A stretch of DNA of 64,000 bases from Branchiostoma floridae (Eukaryota; Chordata; Leptocardii; Amphioxiformes; Branchiostomatidae). The number at the start of each line of letters is the position of its first letter. Positions within the stretch are counted from its first letter, which is position 1. The notes beneath the pieces were generated by a model, which saw only the letters and a program-made list of their open reading frames with translations, did no database searches and was not told the DNA's origin. This document shows, one piece after another, positions 1-11,700 of the stretch. A program made the translations under genes and the position numbers. The stretch is taken from assembly GCF_000003815.2 (NCBI RefSeq), contig NC_049992.1:21336242-21400241 (forward strand), read 5' to 3'.

Positions 1-1087
1 CGTACATACAGTCAGCACAGTGTTCTCCTGCACGCCTCTTTTGGTCCGGTCATCCAATGGCCAAAAGAGCAAATACACTCAAATGACTGCTAAAATAATC
101 TTGGATTTTCTGTATACAAAAAATTATATGAAGAAAAGGATTGATGGAATCATTGATTGTCCTCAATTGGTCGACATGCTTACACACGTATCATTGATAC
201 CCGCGCCCATATACACACATGTACACCTTTCTTACATGGTGGCCATGATAGATAAAAAATGAGGTCAATGTGGCAAAGAAAAGACAGTCCATCATAAGTA
301 GCAGCCAATGAATGCATGGTAATTACAAATGTAGGAAATTGACCAATAAGATAATAGCTGTATGTCTGTCAAATAGTTGCATTATTATGCTTTTATTTTG
401 CCTCTCTTATGGGACTATGGGATCAGTCTACGCTACTCTAAATTGCTACATCTTTTGGTGCATAACACTAGTTATGATATCATCATTTGATTTTTTTATT
501 ATGAATATTTGTGTGGTTTGGAGAAAAACAAAATGGTAGCTGATATTAGAGATAAGTTTTATCTGATTTGCCTCTTTTGCTAATTTTTTATCTATCATGG
601 CCGCCGCATGAGAAAGGTGTATTAACAGTCCCACTCACGTAAGCAGGCCTGGTCCATGGGTTAACAATCATATGTAAATGAATGCATATGAATATATATA
701 GAGAGGGAGGGGGGCTATAGAGATAATAAGCTATTTTTCAGTGTTCATTGTAGATTTACAGTGGATTACCATACTTCAACAGCCATAGTTAAATTCAATT
801 TGACATGTACTTATTACCACCAACTATATATTAAACCCTCTCCTAGTTTGGTATCAACATACATTTTGTAACATAGAAAAATCATTCATCAGACACAAGG
901 TGATAGTTGCAGATTTTCTGATAATGTCTGTAACTGACATCACATTGGATATGGTGACCTGAAGTTTGGAAAAGAGTGCCTATTTTGTGCAAGTATGAAT
1001 ATGTAGGTGCCATGATAACACATGTTGAATAACACATTGATCACTGCTGTTGAGCATAATCAGGACATGTTGTATTTTGTTTTAGTA
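1..1087. other. AT-rich non-coding DNA, no gene seen
   Basis: I see no caspase-like or other recognisable exon here. Short open frames exist but lack plausible splice sites or family resemblance. The missing 5' exons of the caspase gene at 2009-3583 (prodomain and the start of p20) would be expected to the left, so either they lie outside the window or the gene is truncated. Confidence 0.5.
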
Positions 1088-1972
1088 TTCTATTATCATA
1101 ATACCGGTACGTTTACGACGATTTCTCTAGCCATACTGATTTGACAAATTGTCAATGCATCATTTTCTCCATGGCAGTTACATGTTGCTGTTATAGGTTC
1201 CCCTTGCCACTTCTTCTGTGTAACTTTTCTGCCACTCTTGTCCTGCTAAAGGCGAAATATTGTAATTGTAAGACGCCGCGGAATTACACGGCAAACGGGC
1301 GCGTGGTTGGGAGGGGGTAGAAATACCGGCCGGAAGAAACACGGCACAATTAACTGTCGCTATGTACCTTTATACATCCTCTGATGTTCCTTCCTTTTCT
1401 GTTAGTAAATGCATAAAACATAAACCTACATGAGCATACAAAATGTCATGAGAAAACGGACGTATACTGTCAAGAATTTTCATTTAACTTCTGTCCGTCA
1501 CAACCGCTATGACGTAACACTTCACTGCTAGCGTAGATATAAAAATGGCGGGAAAATGGCTGCGTACATTCAATTTTGCCCATTCAGTCGTAGATCCGGG
1601 CTATTATGCAACGGTTCTTCACACTTTTACATGAGTTGTAGGTCACCAACAGAAATTCAAGATTGTTGTTGAATCATGTTCGTCTTGTGCCATGAGCATG
1701 TGTAATTATGATCTACAAATCTGGCAATGAATGTGACAGTATGTTCATCCCACGACGAGCTGCCTACCCCGAAAAAAATACTGAAAACTTTTGGCCTTGT
1801 TGTCTTCGAATGCATTGTTATCGATGCTTTGTAAATGATGTATTGGACACCTAGATGTCTGAAGTGTGCACACCTCAGAAATAACTATTGTTGCATGTGT
1901 AGATCTCTTTAAATTCCATTATTTTTGATCGGCCGGTATAAGTCTTACTGCCGGTATTATGCCAATGCATGT
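1088..1972 (+). mobile_element. 885-bp TIR element, copy 1 (family A)
   Basis: This matches 18815-19699 in reverse orientation over its whole length, with many substitutions. The right end reads GGTATTATGCCAATGCATGT followed by TA; the left end is a decayed inverted copy with CATAATACCGGT intact. The likely target duplication is TA, as in Tc1/mariner-type elements. No transposase is visible, so it is non-autonomous. It contains an ATG frame (from about 1545) that is closed by TGA where the other copy has CGA. It ends only 36 bp before the caspase exon at 2009. Confidence 0.7.
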
Positions 1973-2008
1973 TACAAATTACTCCAAACTCTTTGAAAAT
2001 TCTTACAG

Positions 2009-2228
2009 GACATGCTGAGAGAAATTGAACGTTTCTCCAAACTGGATGATCACAAAGACCGTAGTTGCTGTATTGTGTTCCTGATGTCTCATGGCCAGGA
2101 GGGCTGCATCATGGGAAGGGATGGCCAGAGGGTCAAGCTGAAGGATATCTTCAGGCTTTTTGATAACATTCATTGTGAAAGCCTGCTGGGGAAGCCAAAG
2201 CTTTTCTTCATTCAGAGTTGTCGTGGAG
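2009..2228 (+). CDS. CASP2: Caspase-2-like exon: catalytic His and Cys
   Basis: The acceptor TTCTTACAG precedes GAC ATG CTG; the donor is GGAG|GTAATT. The exon encodes SHGQEG with the catalytic His, FRLFDN, GKPKLFFIQ, and the active-site QSCRG. It ends in phase 1. It matches the position and length of the 217-bp exon of the minus-strand caspase at 13043-13259. Confidence 0.9.
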
Positions 2229-3583
2229 GTAATTCTGTTAATCTGTACTCTTTATTTTACAAAATCAAGTTGATAAACTAAGTTAAACTTTAACTTGCAA
2301 CACAAAAATTGAATATACTATACCTGGTTTCTTTGCAGGGACCTCTTTTTTACCAACACAGATGAACTTTCAAGTCAAGTTGATTTTTTGCAACATACAA
2401 ATCGACATCTATTTTCTTTGTAGCCAATGTTGATAGGGGAACAGTTCCTCCAAGAGATGTGCCAGATGCAGTGGGGGTTCTGAAAGAGCAGACTCTGAGT
2501 CGTCAACTGTTTGGACCAATGGGAGTTGGAGAGGATGTCCCAGATGCTGCTAGATGTGTTGATCAGCCAACCAGGACAGACATGTTCTTTGGATATGCAA
2601 CACAAGAGGGTAATGATGTATTATGTCAGATGAAATGTACCAATTTACAACCTAGGATTGATGTGCTAAAAGATTTGGATTTTCCCAGAACTATCACAGA
2701 GCTCAGTAGAATTTGTTATCGGCAAGCACAATAGGGGCATCTTTGCTCAATAGTTTTAAAGAACAGCTATTGTGCAAAAATTGTGAGTGACAGGTTGTTC
2801 AGTGTACTATAACCAGCTGCTGCCATGCAGTATACCTGTGAAACTTGTCCATGTCTTATAACAGCTATAAATATATTGAATGTAACAGATACAGAATGTG
2901 TACACTGTCAGTCATTGTTCTTTCATTACATTATGTTATGTTTTTGAAACTTGAAAGCTTTTTGTTGACAGTTATTAATTTTTAACAGTAAATCTTAAAT
3001 GTATGATTTTTGGATCTAAATTGATTGATTAATTAATATGTTGATTACCTTTTTCAGGAAACATGGCCTTCCGAAATGAGACACAAGGCAGCTGGTATAT
3101 CCAGGCAATGGACCAAGTGTTCCGGCAACATGCTAAAGACACTCATGTGGCAGACATGATGACAATGGTGATGTCTTACAGCACATCATTTCTGTCATTT
3201 TAACAGTTATTAAGACTTAACGTTTAACTTACCATTTAGATAAGTATGTACAGTTAAATTTACTATATAGATTAATCCTCAGGAAATTCATTGAACACTC
3301 AGCTTGCTGCCATTCTACATTTTGTATGTGTAACTGCCTTATAACCATCATGAAATGGGGCCTTCTTGGTCGACGTCATCTGGCTATAGGATTATATGAT
3401 ATTTAACACTACCATGAGATGAGGTAATACATAATCCTTCATTGGTACATGTTTTTCTAGGTGAACAGACTAGTGGCTGCAAAGACGGCACAAAGTGAGA
3501 ACTCAGACTACACAGGTGGCAAGGAGGCATCCGAGTACCTCTCCAACTTACAGAAAAATCTCTACTTCTTTCCTGGCCTATAA
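2009..3583 (+). CDS. CASP2: Caspase-2-like protease, 3' part (four exons, partial)
   Basis: Exons 2009-2228, 2424-2609, 3058-3167 and 3461-3583 join in frame with GT-AG junctions and encode the C-terminal half of p20, the linker and all of p10. Caspases are cysteine proteases that cut after aspartate; caspase-2 is a CARD initiator. The catalytic His lies in SHG (codon 2090-2092) and the catalytic Cys in QSCRG (codon 2219-2221). Caspase-2-specific traits are PTRTDMFFGYA at the p10 start, RNETQGSWYIQAMDQVF, then HVADMM and a final NLYFFPGL. The unusual residue is Ser in QSCRG, where most caspases have QACxG. The start is missing; p20 N-terminus and any prodomain are not in the window. The gene converges on the caspase at 8518-28017. 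Orthology to CASP2 is inferred from remembered family motifs. Confidence 0.88.
2424..2609 (+). CDS. CASP2: Caspase-2-like exon: p20/p10 linker and p10 start
   Basis: The acceptor TTTGTAG opens the exon and the donor is GAGG|GTAATG. It encodes the inter-subunit linker with several Asp residues (VDRG, RDVPDA, GEDVPDA) that could be processing sites, then PTRTDMFFGYATQE, the first beta strand of p10. Confidence 0.88.
3058..3167 (+). CDS. CASP2: Caspase-2-like exon: p10 core
   Basis: The acceptor TTTTTCAG opens the exon and the donor is CAATG|GTGATG. It encodes the substrate-pocket loop FRNETQGSWYIQ, the helix AMDQVFRQHAKD and HVADMMTM. This arrangement (RNT-type loop, GSWYI, HVADM) is characteristic of caspase-2. 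Confidence 0.88.
3461..3583 (+). CDS. CASP2: Caspase-2-like last exon
   Basis: The acceptor TTTTTCTAG is followed by GTG AAC AGA; the exon encodes VNRLVAAKTAQ and ends NLQKNLYFFPGL then TAA at 3581-3583. The terminal LYFFPG is the usual caspase p10 end. A transposon begins 41 bp after the stop, so it probably lies in the 3' UTR. Confidence 0.88.
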   Translation: MNRLVAAKTAQSENSDYTGGKEASEYLSNLQKNLYFFPGL

Positions 3584-3624
3584 ATCTCAGACTCTGCTAT
3601 CAACAAGGTCAGCTAAACCAATCA

Positions 3625-4548
3625 CTCGTTCTCATTGAAATGTCGAAAATGGCATTTTTTTGGTCGAAAAATAGATCGGCTTTATTTTCACTGAAAACTA
3701 CTTGGTTGTTTGGGAAAATTCCTCTTTTAACCATAGCCAAAAAATGGCAACTTATTATTTTCGGTCCCATTGATAATACATTACAGGGCATGTAACAAAC
3801 GTTACCGGTAACGTTTGTTACAACAGTAGACTTTACCCTGTTTTCTTCAAAAGGACGTACCTTATTGACTACATCATTTAGGTATAAATGGATGTCCCTA
3901 GGGACATTTGAAAAGTGGGCAGCTTTTTTACACCAGGTCAAATAGAAAGCTTAGACAGCATCGAACAATGGTAACGTTTGTTACAGTCATTTCTGTACAA
4001 CATTTTTTTAAGCATGGTAAGATACAAATGACAGTCACCAACCCTTTCTTGTTTCTTTAGAAAGCTAGAAAAACTGTACAGCGTCACAAAAACGGCCATT
4101 TCTAGTCTTATACGTGCATAATATAACCGTGGCAACCATCGTACTAGTGGCGGTAACGTTTGTTACAGAATCTGGCGACAGGCATAAACCACCTCATACA
4201 GCCTCCAAGATCAGTGACAGGGGCGATCTGACGTGATCGGGCAGAGGGCCTGGGTAGCTGGTTTCAACTGCCGAACAATCATTCTGGGAACTGAATTGTT
4301 ACATTTTTGGCTACTATTTGAATTCTTCGTTTCTTCTCAGGCGACAGCCATTTTTTAGGGTGTGAAATCCCACCCGTGGCTATAATAATCTTCTAATCCA
4401 TCAACCTCTACGAATGTTGTGGTGCATCTTTTGTAAAACATTACAGGGGTTGTGGAAAAATGAAGGAACCAGTGATGTTGTCTATAGTTTGCTCCATATC
4501 AAGGCGTAAAGTCAGGCGACAGCATTTCGACATTTAAATGAGAAAGAG
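3625..4548. mobile_element. 924-bp TIR element, copy 1 (family B)
   Basis: The ends are inverted repeats of about 27 bp (left CTCGTTCTCATTGAAATGTC, right its near complement at 4522-4548). It matches 13506-15189 apart from a nested insertion there. It holds a perfect 30-bp palindrome at 3792-3821 built from two GGTAACGTTTGTTAC half-sites, and two further single half-sites at 3970 and 4152. No transposase frame is present. Confidence 0.8.
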
Positions 4549-6140
4549 CCCAATATGAGTTAGACTAAGCTCCTTTTTTTGGCTCCTAATTAGCTCCTGT
4601 TTTTGGCTCCTAATTAGCTCATTTGCTTCAACATAGTCTTAACTTGTCTTACCTTAAGTTTGTAGCTTTTGGACCTTTGAAAATTTGTCTTCCACCGATT
4701 TTTGTATATTGATACATATTAGTTAGGATAAACCTGTTCTTCAACTTGATCTCTTTTACATTTTAATCAATTTACAGCTATAGGATATATACACCCTCTC
4801 CAGCAAGATCTCGTCAGTGTCACTGACGAAAACTAATGGATAGTAGTTGAAATGTCTGACCGTTTCCAAAACCATATCCAGTTGCTTGACTAACTAGTTT
4901 TTGGCGTAATACCTGGATGCCAAATCTACATCGACGTATCCTATTTTAGTGGATTCGATGTATTTTTTTACTGCTCCACTTTACATAAGGGTATGACAGG
5001 AAGAGTCCATTCTTGCACTAAGGGGGCTTTTTTTTTCAAATTCACTTTTGGACGGTAATGATTCAAAATTCTATTTTTAGCGAGTGTTTTTGGACTGGTC
5101 TATTTTACATGAGGTTCACTGGAGGAGTCCATTCTTACACTGGGATTTTGTATGACACATTTTTGCTCATAAGTGTGATTAGTACTTTTAAAGCAGAAGG
5201 GTGATTTTGGTGCTTGGGGAGGGAAATGGCTGAAATACTGTTCATGCGATTTACATTTTACTTTCGCAGTAGCAGGAAAATTGAGTTTTTGAAGTGGTCA
5301 CCGCAAAAACAAAACCACTGCAACCATTTCTGCATGAACAGTATGCTGTATTTGCTCTCAAGTAAATATTGGCCTTTCTAGTTTTTGTTTATTAATAAAT
5401 TCATAACTGTTATAATATAAGATGTAAAAGTATGATTTAAAAATGCAAAAACGTATTACTAAACAAACCTGTTCTTTTCATTGTAATTAGTTGAGCGAAC
5501 TTGAGCCATCTGGAGCCGCCTTTCTATGGATGATGTAGCTGCAGAATCTGTCAATGCCTTCAGCTGGACAGTCACTGGAGGGGGATGGAGTATATGCCTT
5601 GCTCAACATCATAAACTGTCAACATAAACTCTGGACTTTAGCTTAAGCGGATCATATAGGGCCTGTCATTGTGATAGGATGAGTGGACATCCTGTGTAAT
5701 TGTATGAGAGACACCCCAGCACCTGGAATGGTTCAGTCTGCATGTCACCATGTGACCCTGATTGGATGTGGAGACTTTCAGTAAATTGCTCCGCACAATT
5801 TTCGTAATTTTCTCCCGCCCTCCCATCCCAGTGTTTCTTTATTTGTCAACTAAAAACAGCAAACATTAAAGAACTCGCAACCGCCATCCCCAGGCTCCTG
5901 TCTCTTCGGCTCAGTTAAATCTTAATGACATGCCATTTTACAAGATGTCTTATTTGCATGGGAAATAGTAATGAAATATGAACCCAAAACACACAGACAA
6001 GTATGTTCACAAGTTTTGTGGAATAACAGATTTATTTTAGTAAAGAGTGCACCAATATATTACAAAATCTGGATAGATGCCAGTATTACCTACCTGAACA
6101 ATCTGTTGTATGAGGATGGATCTTTTCTTACAAGCAAAGT
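4549..6140. other. Intergenic, 3' flank of caspase-2-like gene
   Basis: No gene is seen. AATAAA occurs at 5394-5399 and could be a distal poly(A) signal for the upstream caspase, but nothing ties it to the transcript. The stretch around 5326-5390 recurs in reverse near 20740-20790, so part of it is dispersed repeat. Confidence 0.4.
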
Positions 6141-6220
6141 CCTCACTCACTCACTCACTCACTCATTCACTCTCACTCACTCACTCACACTCACACACTC
6201 ACTCACTCACTCACTCACTC
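6141..6220. repeat. (CACT)n microsatellite
   Basis: This is an imperfect tetranucleotide array. The same array in the other orientation lies at 25101-25470. Threonine-histidine-serine-leucine frames read from it are artefacts. Confidence 0.95.
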
Positions 6221-7260
6221 AATCTAAATGACTTAACCAAGGATTCAAGGCAAATAATGAATTACAACTCTATGAAAGCGGCCATACCCAAAAAATGGAA
6301 AGACATTATCAAAAACAAAGTAAATGTTTCAAGTTTTGCTGTCTGCAAACACACACACACTTGGCCCACTGCAGTGCCGACAGAAAGCGCTACGCCAACC
6401 ATTTTCTGCAACCGCGACTCAAATACCAAATATCATGAAAATCCATACTCAGCTTTTCGAGTTATTTTATTTTCAAATGTATGCTGTTGACCTAATTATA
6501 GAGACACAACACCTTGCCATAATCGAAAATATAACTTTCTTGGCTTAAAGGTAATAACACTATAGACAACAATTTTTGTAAGCTCATGAACACAACTTGA
6601 TCACAATTATAGCTTTTTTATGTATTATCATGTATGTATCATAATGCCAAAACCCATCGTCTCTTTAGACGGACGGAGGCCAATGAATGAATTATAATGT
6701 CTGTAATGTTATACATGTACTGTTATGTGAAATTCAGAATGTTAATAAAGGTTGGAAAAAAATCCAGAGGATAACCACTTAAGGTATTCAGGTTGGCTAA
6801 ATTGGCAAATATTTATAGATGGGCATGACAGAATTTTAAATCTGATTTTTTGGGGCCATATTGATGACGTCATCAGGTTTTATTGCCCCTAACATTATTT
6901 TTTCCAATGACAAAATACACCACTGAAATGAAACTATGTTTCTTCAAATTTTAGAAGATAATTGTTTTTATCTAATTAAAAAATGATAATTTTCTAATAA
7001 TTACGTTCAGCTATCTACAATTTGTTTACCAAAAGCTGAGCATGTTGAGCATGTTGTCATACAAAATATCATACACCATATATTGATTCCAAAAATTATT
7101 ATACAAAGTGCAACAGATAGTAACACCCTGAAAATTGTGCTGCGCTTTCTTCACCAAAAATATAAGAAGCATTTTTAACAAAGACATACAAAATCCACAC
7201 TTCTATATTATGTACAACTGCAGTGATATTGCTGAAATGTTGTTCCTGACCAGTATTCCC
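6221..7260. other. Non-coding, no gene seen
   Basis: This is AT-rich intergenic sequence between the two convergent caspases. No splice-supported exon or RNA gene was recognised. Confidence 0.4.
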
Positions 7261-8523
7261 TTTAAATTACCTCCATGAAGTATGCCATGGAGGTTATATT
7301 TTCACTAGCATGTGTCTGTTTGTCAACAACATTCTCAAGGACTGCTGGATGGATTGGTTTCATACTTGGTGTGTTGGTACTATATATGGTGTGACAACAA
7401 AATGGAAATGATTAGATTTTGGGTCTGAATTCTCTCATGTTCTGAACTAGCTATGGTCATGATTTTCGGGTGTTAGATCACAGCTTGTATCGTGAAGAAG
7501 TGACTGAAGTTTGGGCCCCTAGCAGGTAGTTTGGTAATAGCAGGGACATATCAATTTTGTAAATTAATAACTGGATAATTCAAGAGAGGAATAAATTTGC
7601 ATAATTAATGAGAATATTCTATTACAGTAGTTTTGTCAATGGACCTGTTGTCCAGGACATCATATGGTCTTGATACATGAGTGGCAGGTACATGTAGCTT
7701 TTAATGTCAAGACCTGGTGGTCTTTTAGCTCACTAACATCAGATTTTGAACTGCAGGCCCATTTTAGTGAAAAAAATTCCAAATAAGATAACTGAAGAAA
7801 TGAGTACGAGTAATGAATTTCCATCTTTTTTGGCAAAGAGATAAACAATGGTATGCATACTATGCAAATGAGGACAGAATTTGCATAATCAATGAGAAAA
7901 TTTCCATTGTTTTTTAATTTTTAACTGTCCAAATGTAACACGTAATTCATGACAATGTTTGGGACATACGAAACAGATACGAAACATGCAAATGTCGACA
8001 AACTTTTTTTTCATAATTGATACAAACGTGATGATGGGAACTTAATACTTGTGACATATCTTAGTTGAAGGTTAACATCACCGTTAATGAATTATGCAAA
8101 GTTAAGAGTATGAGTATGAGTAAGCAGGGCTCAAAATACCACCTGCATATGCAGGTTAGTGCAGGTAAAATTGGAGCTGTTGCAGGTAACGTTATTTCTG
8201 GTGTCTATCTGCACCTAACCTGCACTGGTCCATGTACTGGGTTTTATACATAAATGTCATATGATGTAGGTGTACCTGTATTATTATCTGTTACTTGAAT
8301 GTTACTACCTATAAAGTATAACAGAAAAAATAGCAATGGTTCCTGAACAATTTTAGTATGATCCATACTTCCTAAATTCAGAGTTGTGCAGGTAAAATTT
8401 GTCAGGTGCAGGTCATTTTTAAATGTTACCTGCACCAGTGCAGGTATGCAGAAAAAGTATTTCGACCCCTGTTAAGTCATTTGCATAAAATCTATTCCAT
8501 CAGGAGGTCGCCAAACTCTAGTT
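7261..8523 (+). repeat. Dispersed repeat family H, copy 1, with nested element
   Basis: It begins near ATTACCTCCATGAAGTATGC and ends ACTCTAGTT, a terminus shared with copies ending near 32828 and 56833 and starting (reversed) near 60709. The middle is rich in TTTGCATAATTAATGAG and ATGCAAAT words. A separate small transposon interrupts it at 8125-8471. The last six bases overlap the stop region of the minus-strand caspase. Confidence 0.65.
8125..8471. mobile_element. Small CAGGG-ended element, copy 1 (family D)
   Basis: The left end CAGGGCTCAAAATACC and right end GTATTTCGACCCCTG are inverted repeats. Flanks GTAAG and TTAAG fit a 5-bp target duplication with one change. The inside is built from inverted and direct copies of TGCAGGTA. 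It sits just downstream of the minus-strand caspase stop and may be in its 3' UTR. Confidence 0.75.
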
Positions 8524-8733
8524 GTCTGTAGGCTGTGAAATCCTAGTGTTTTTAATGCTTGTATGATGTGTTGCGGATGACTCCTGTCTGACGCAGGGTC
8601 CCTCTGTTGTGTCAGATGAGGACAGGCCGATGCCAGGGTTGAAGTACAGATTCTTAGTCAACATATTGACAGGTGCTGGCATCTGCCGGTATGACGTGGA
8701 GGCTCCTGTTCTCTGACTCACTTCATGGTTAAC
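8518..8733 (-). CDS. CARD-caspase last exon
   Basis: The acceptor CCCCACAG opens the exon; it encodes VNHEVSQRTGASTSYRQMP, then LTKNLYFNPGI, the usual caspase end. The frame runs on for a 36-residue Ser/Thr-rich tail and stops at TAG (8518-8520). The stop lies in the conserved terminus of a dispersed repeat. Confidence 0.87.
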   Translation of the reverse strand, partial: VNHEVSQRTGASTSYRQMPAPVNMLTKNLYFNPGIGLSSSDTTEGPCVRQESSATHHTSIKNTRISQPTDN

Positions 8734-11700
8734 CTGTGGGGCACAATGTCATGTTAATTGGCAAGTTTGTTGAAGTGCATTAACAAGTGACACTGCATTG
8801 ATGTAGGCTTATTAAAACATGTAATAATGTATGCTCTGAAAGCAAACAGCACACTAGTTGTCACACTAATGATGCTGAGTCACACCACACAATATACATG
8901 TATGGAGTCAGCTAATTCTATGAAAAATATGTTACTTTTCCAACCTAAAATCACACTTTCGCTGAAAACAAGCCAATTACTAAATGGGAAAAGCTTTGTG
9001 CATTTTGGTTGTAACCATTAGGCTATGTTGATTTGATTACTAGTATGCAAGACACTGTGTCTAATAATTTCTGTTGCCCCGATTAAAACTGCAGCCTTCC
9101 AACAACAAGCCGGATTCTACGAAAGAAAGAGAAGTGTCAAGTTTTGCTTGTACGCGAATCACGAAATCTGATTGGCTCTAAGCCCGTGCAAACCGGGTCA
9201 GGAACTCCGTCCAAACCAACGTAGTTCCGACGTATCACAACGTGGTTACCACGTCGTATGCCTAGCGGGCAGGTTGAAAGAAGTGTCGGCCATCTCGTCT
9301 GGCCTAAATTTTTATATATTGGTTAGCCGTTGTTCCGTTCAAACACCTGATGCATATCATAATCAATAATGGCATTATGTAATGGCATACTGGTACTCTC
9401 TCTAATTCTACCTGAGGAACTGTACTCACACATGTACTCATGACTGCCACATTCAAAACAATAGCAACATAATGCAGCATCAGTAACTGTACATGTAGTC
9501 CTTGAGGTATGCACACATCAGGTATCCAGGTTTCTTCAAGACATTCCAGAGAAGGCCTTGATAAAACAGTATTTCTAATGAAGGGTTGATGACCCACGGC
9601 AATGTGTATATGGTGTCATAATGCCTGGTCCTTTGCTTCACTCACTCGGTGGTTTTATGATGTGGTTATTCTTATAGAAAACAATCAGGCGTAACTATAC
9701 CACCATAGATGACAAGGAACAGGTGGTTCATCGTTATTATCACATAGCCTATCCCACCTACATATCAAATTTAAAAAACGCAAATTCATTGATGTAAGGT
9801 GTAACACATTGTACATGTAGATTCTTTATCCAATACCACGTCATACATATTCAGTATTACATGTATGTCATACAGGTCCATGATAACGCCATGTTGATTT
9901 GATTATATGGATGACATCCTCTGGAAATCCCAAAACTGATGCGAGCGTGCAAATAAAAAAAAAGTTTGGCCCTTCTGTGATCATTCTGTCCATTATGTTG
10001 ATAGCATTATGAAGATGTGTTAAAGGAAGGATATGAACATACGTCTGTCATCAGCTGGTTGATGTCCTTCGTGGCTGCGTACATCAGGAATACTTCAACT
10101 AAGGCACAGACAAACCAGCTGCCTCTCTCCGAGTTCCTCCAGGACACAAACCCTGGTGGTAGGACAGGGAAGGGACATGTCATCTATTGACTGTTAAAAA
10201 CACATCATGTATCGAAGTGCACATTTACAGGGGTTCTGAGGGAGGTGCAGAATTTTGTATCACTCAAGCTTCATCAAACCTGAAAACATCATATAGGTTT
10301 CCATGGGGGCGCTTGCAATGGATTTAGAAAATAATATCGTCAAAAAGATAAATGAGGTAACTTTGCATAAAGTCGGGTGCATTTGCATCCCCAAAAAATA
10401 TCATCTATCAGAAAATAACACTCGCTTCTGGAGTGGAAAGCCCCTTTAATGGTAAAGCATGCCACAGAAAGCTCATGACCCTGATGACCACTTATACATG
10501 ATTGTACCTCAATCCACACCAGCAACAAAAAAAGAAAAACTGATCGGATTTCAGAGAAATGCAGCTTATTGCATGTGCAGTCTCAGTCTCCTACAATATC
10601 AAAAATTGGTTTAGCGAAATTCTTAATTGTATGTTAATTGGACCTAATTTTCTTCTTACAAGCTTCCAAGTGTATGGTCATCTTGAAATCAGCTCAGTCA
10701 CTTGTAAGTTAATGAACAACAAAAGGACATATGCCTCTACCTTTGTACTAAATTGCAACTCAATCTATTGAGAAATGAGTCTGTAATGAAACTGCTTGGC
10801 GCATTACTTTCTAACTTACCCTTGTTTGTCTTCCTTCATTTCCATTGGGTCTTGCATCAAATAGGGATTTTTAAATCTTAAAAGTAACATTTACTATTTT
10901 CATCAAAATCAATATTCACCAGGAAAAAATGGTGTTTTTGACAGTCCATTGTAATGCTACTTCAACTTTAGTGTTAATCCAAATTTTCCTTGAGGAAAGA
11001 CTGTTTTAAAGGTAAGGCCACACCAATTTAATTTCCTGGTTCACGGATTTTTTCATAAAAAATATGGAGCGAGAGGGCGAAATAAAAATAAAAATAAAAA
11101 TTGTAAAATGGTTGGGGTAAAGGTGACGGCTAATCCAAAACATAAAGAAAAAAAGTTTTCAGCTTGAAAAAAGTACAAAAACACTATTATTGTACAGTAA
11201 CAGCACCTGTACCCACACTTTAAGGAGCTTATAATATAAAGGCCAATTTGCTACACCAGAAAGTTGGTGAATGGTTTCATTAATGGTGAAAATTTGCTGA
11301 GCGGTAATTTTTATTTTTATTTTTTTTTCCAAAAAATAGGAGCGAGCGAATCCGTGAACCAAGAAATTAAATTGGTGTGGCCTAAGGTACATACCTCCAA
11401 ATTTTTTATGTCTGACAGCACATCTTGATCACGGAGAATGACCTAGTCTCCGGCTCGCGAGAGTACACGAGACTAGTCAGGCTTGCATAGACATACAAAT
11501 GTAGATATGTACCTTACCTTTAAAAACAGTCATTGCTCGTAGAAAATTTGGAGTAACTGTATTCATGATGAACCTCTTCAACAATACTTCAACTTTATCC
11601 ACAGGGTAACAGATACTCATTGATTTTAAAATGCTATTTAGGGATATCAAGTCAACGGACAGTGGTTTCAAATCACAGAATTTTGAAAATATTTAAGGAC

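Noticed and set aside
5971-6490. Plus-strand frames over the (CACT)n array
   Set aside because: Simple-sequence artefact with no conserved domain or splice support.
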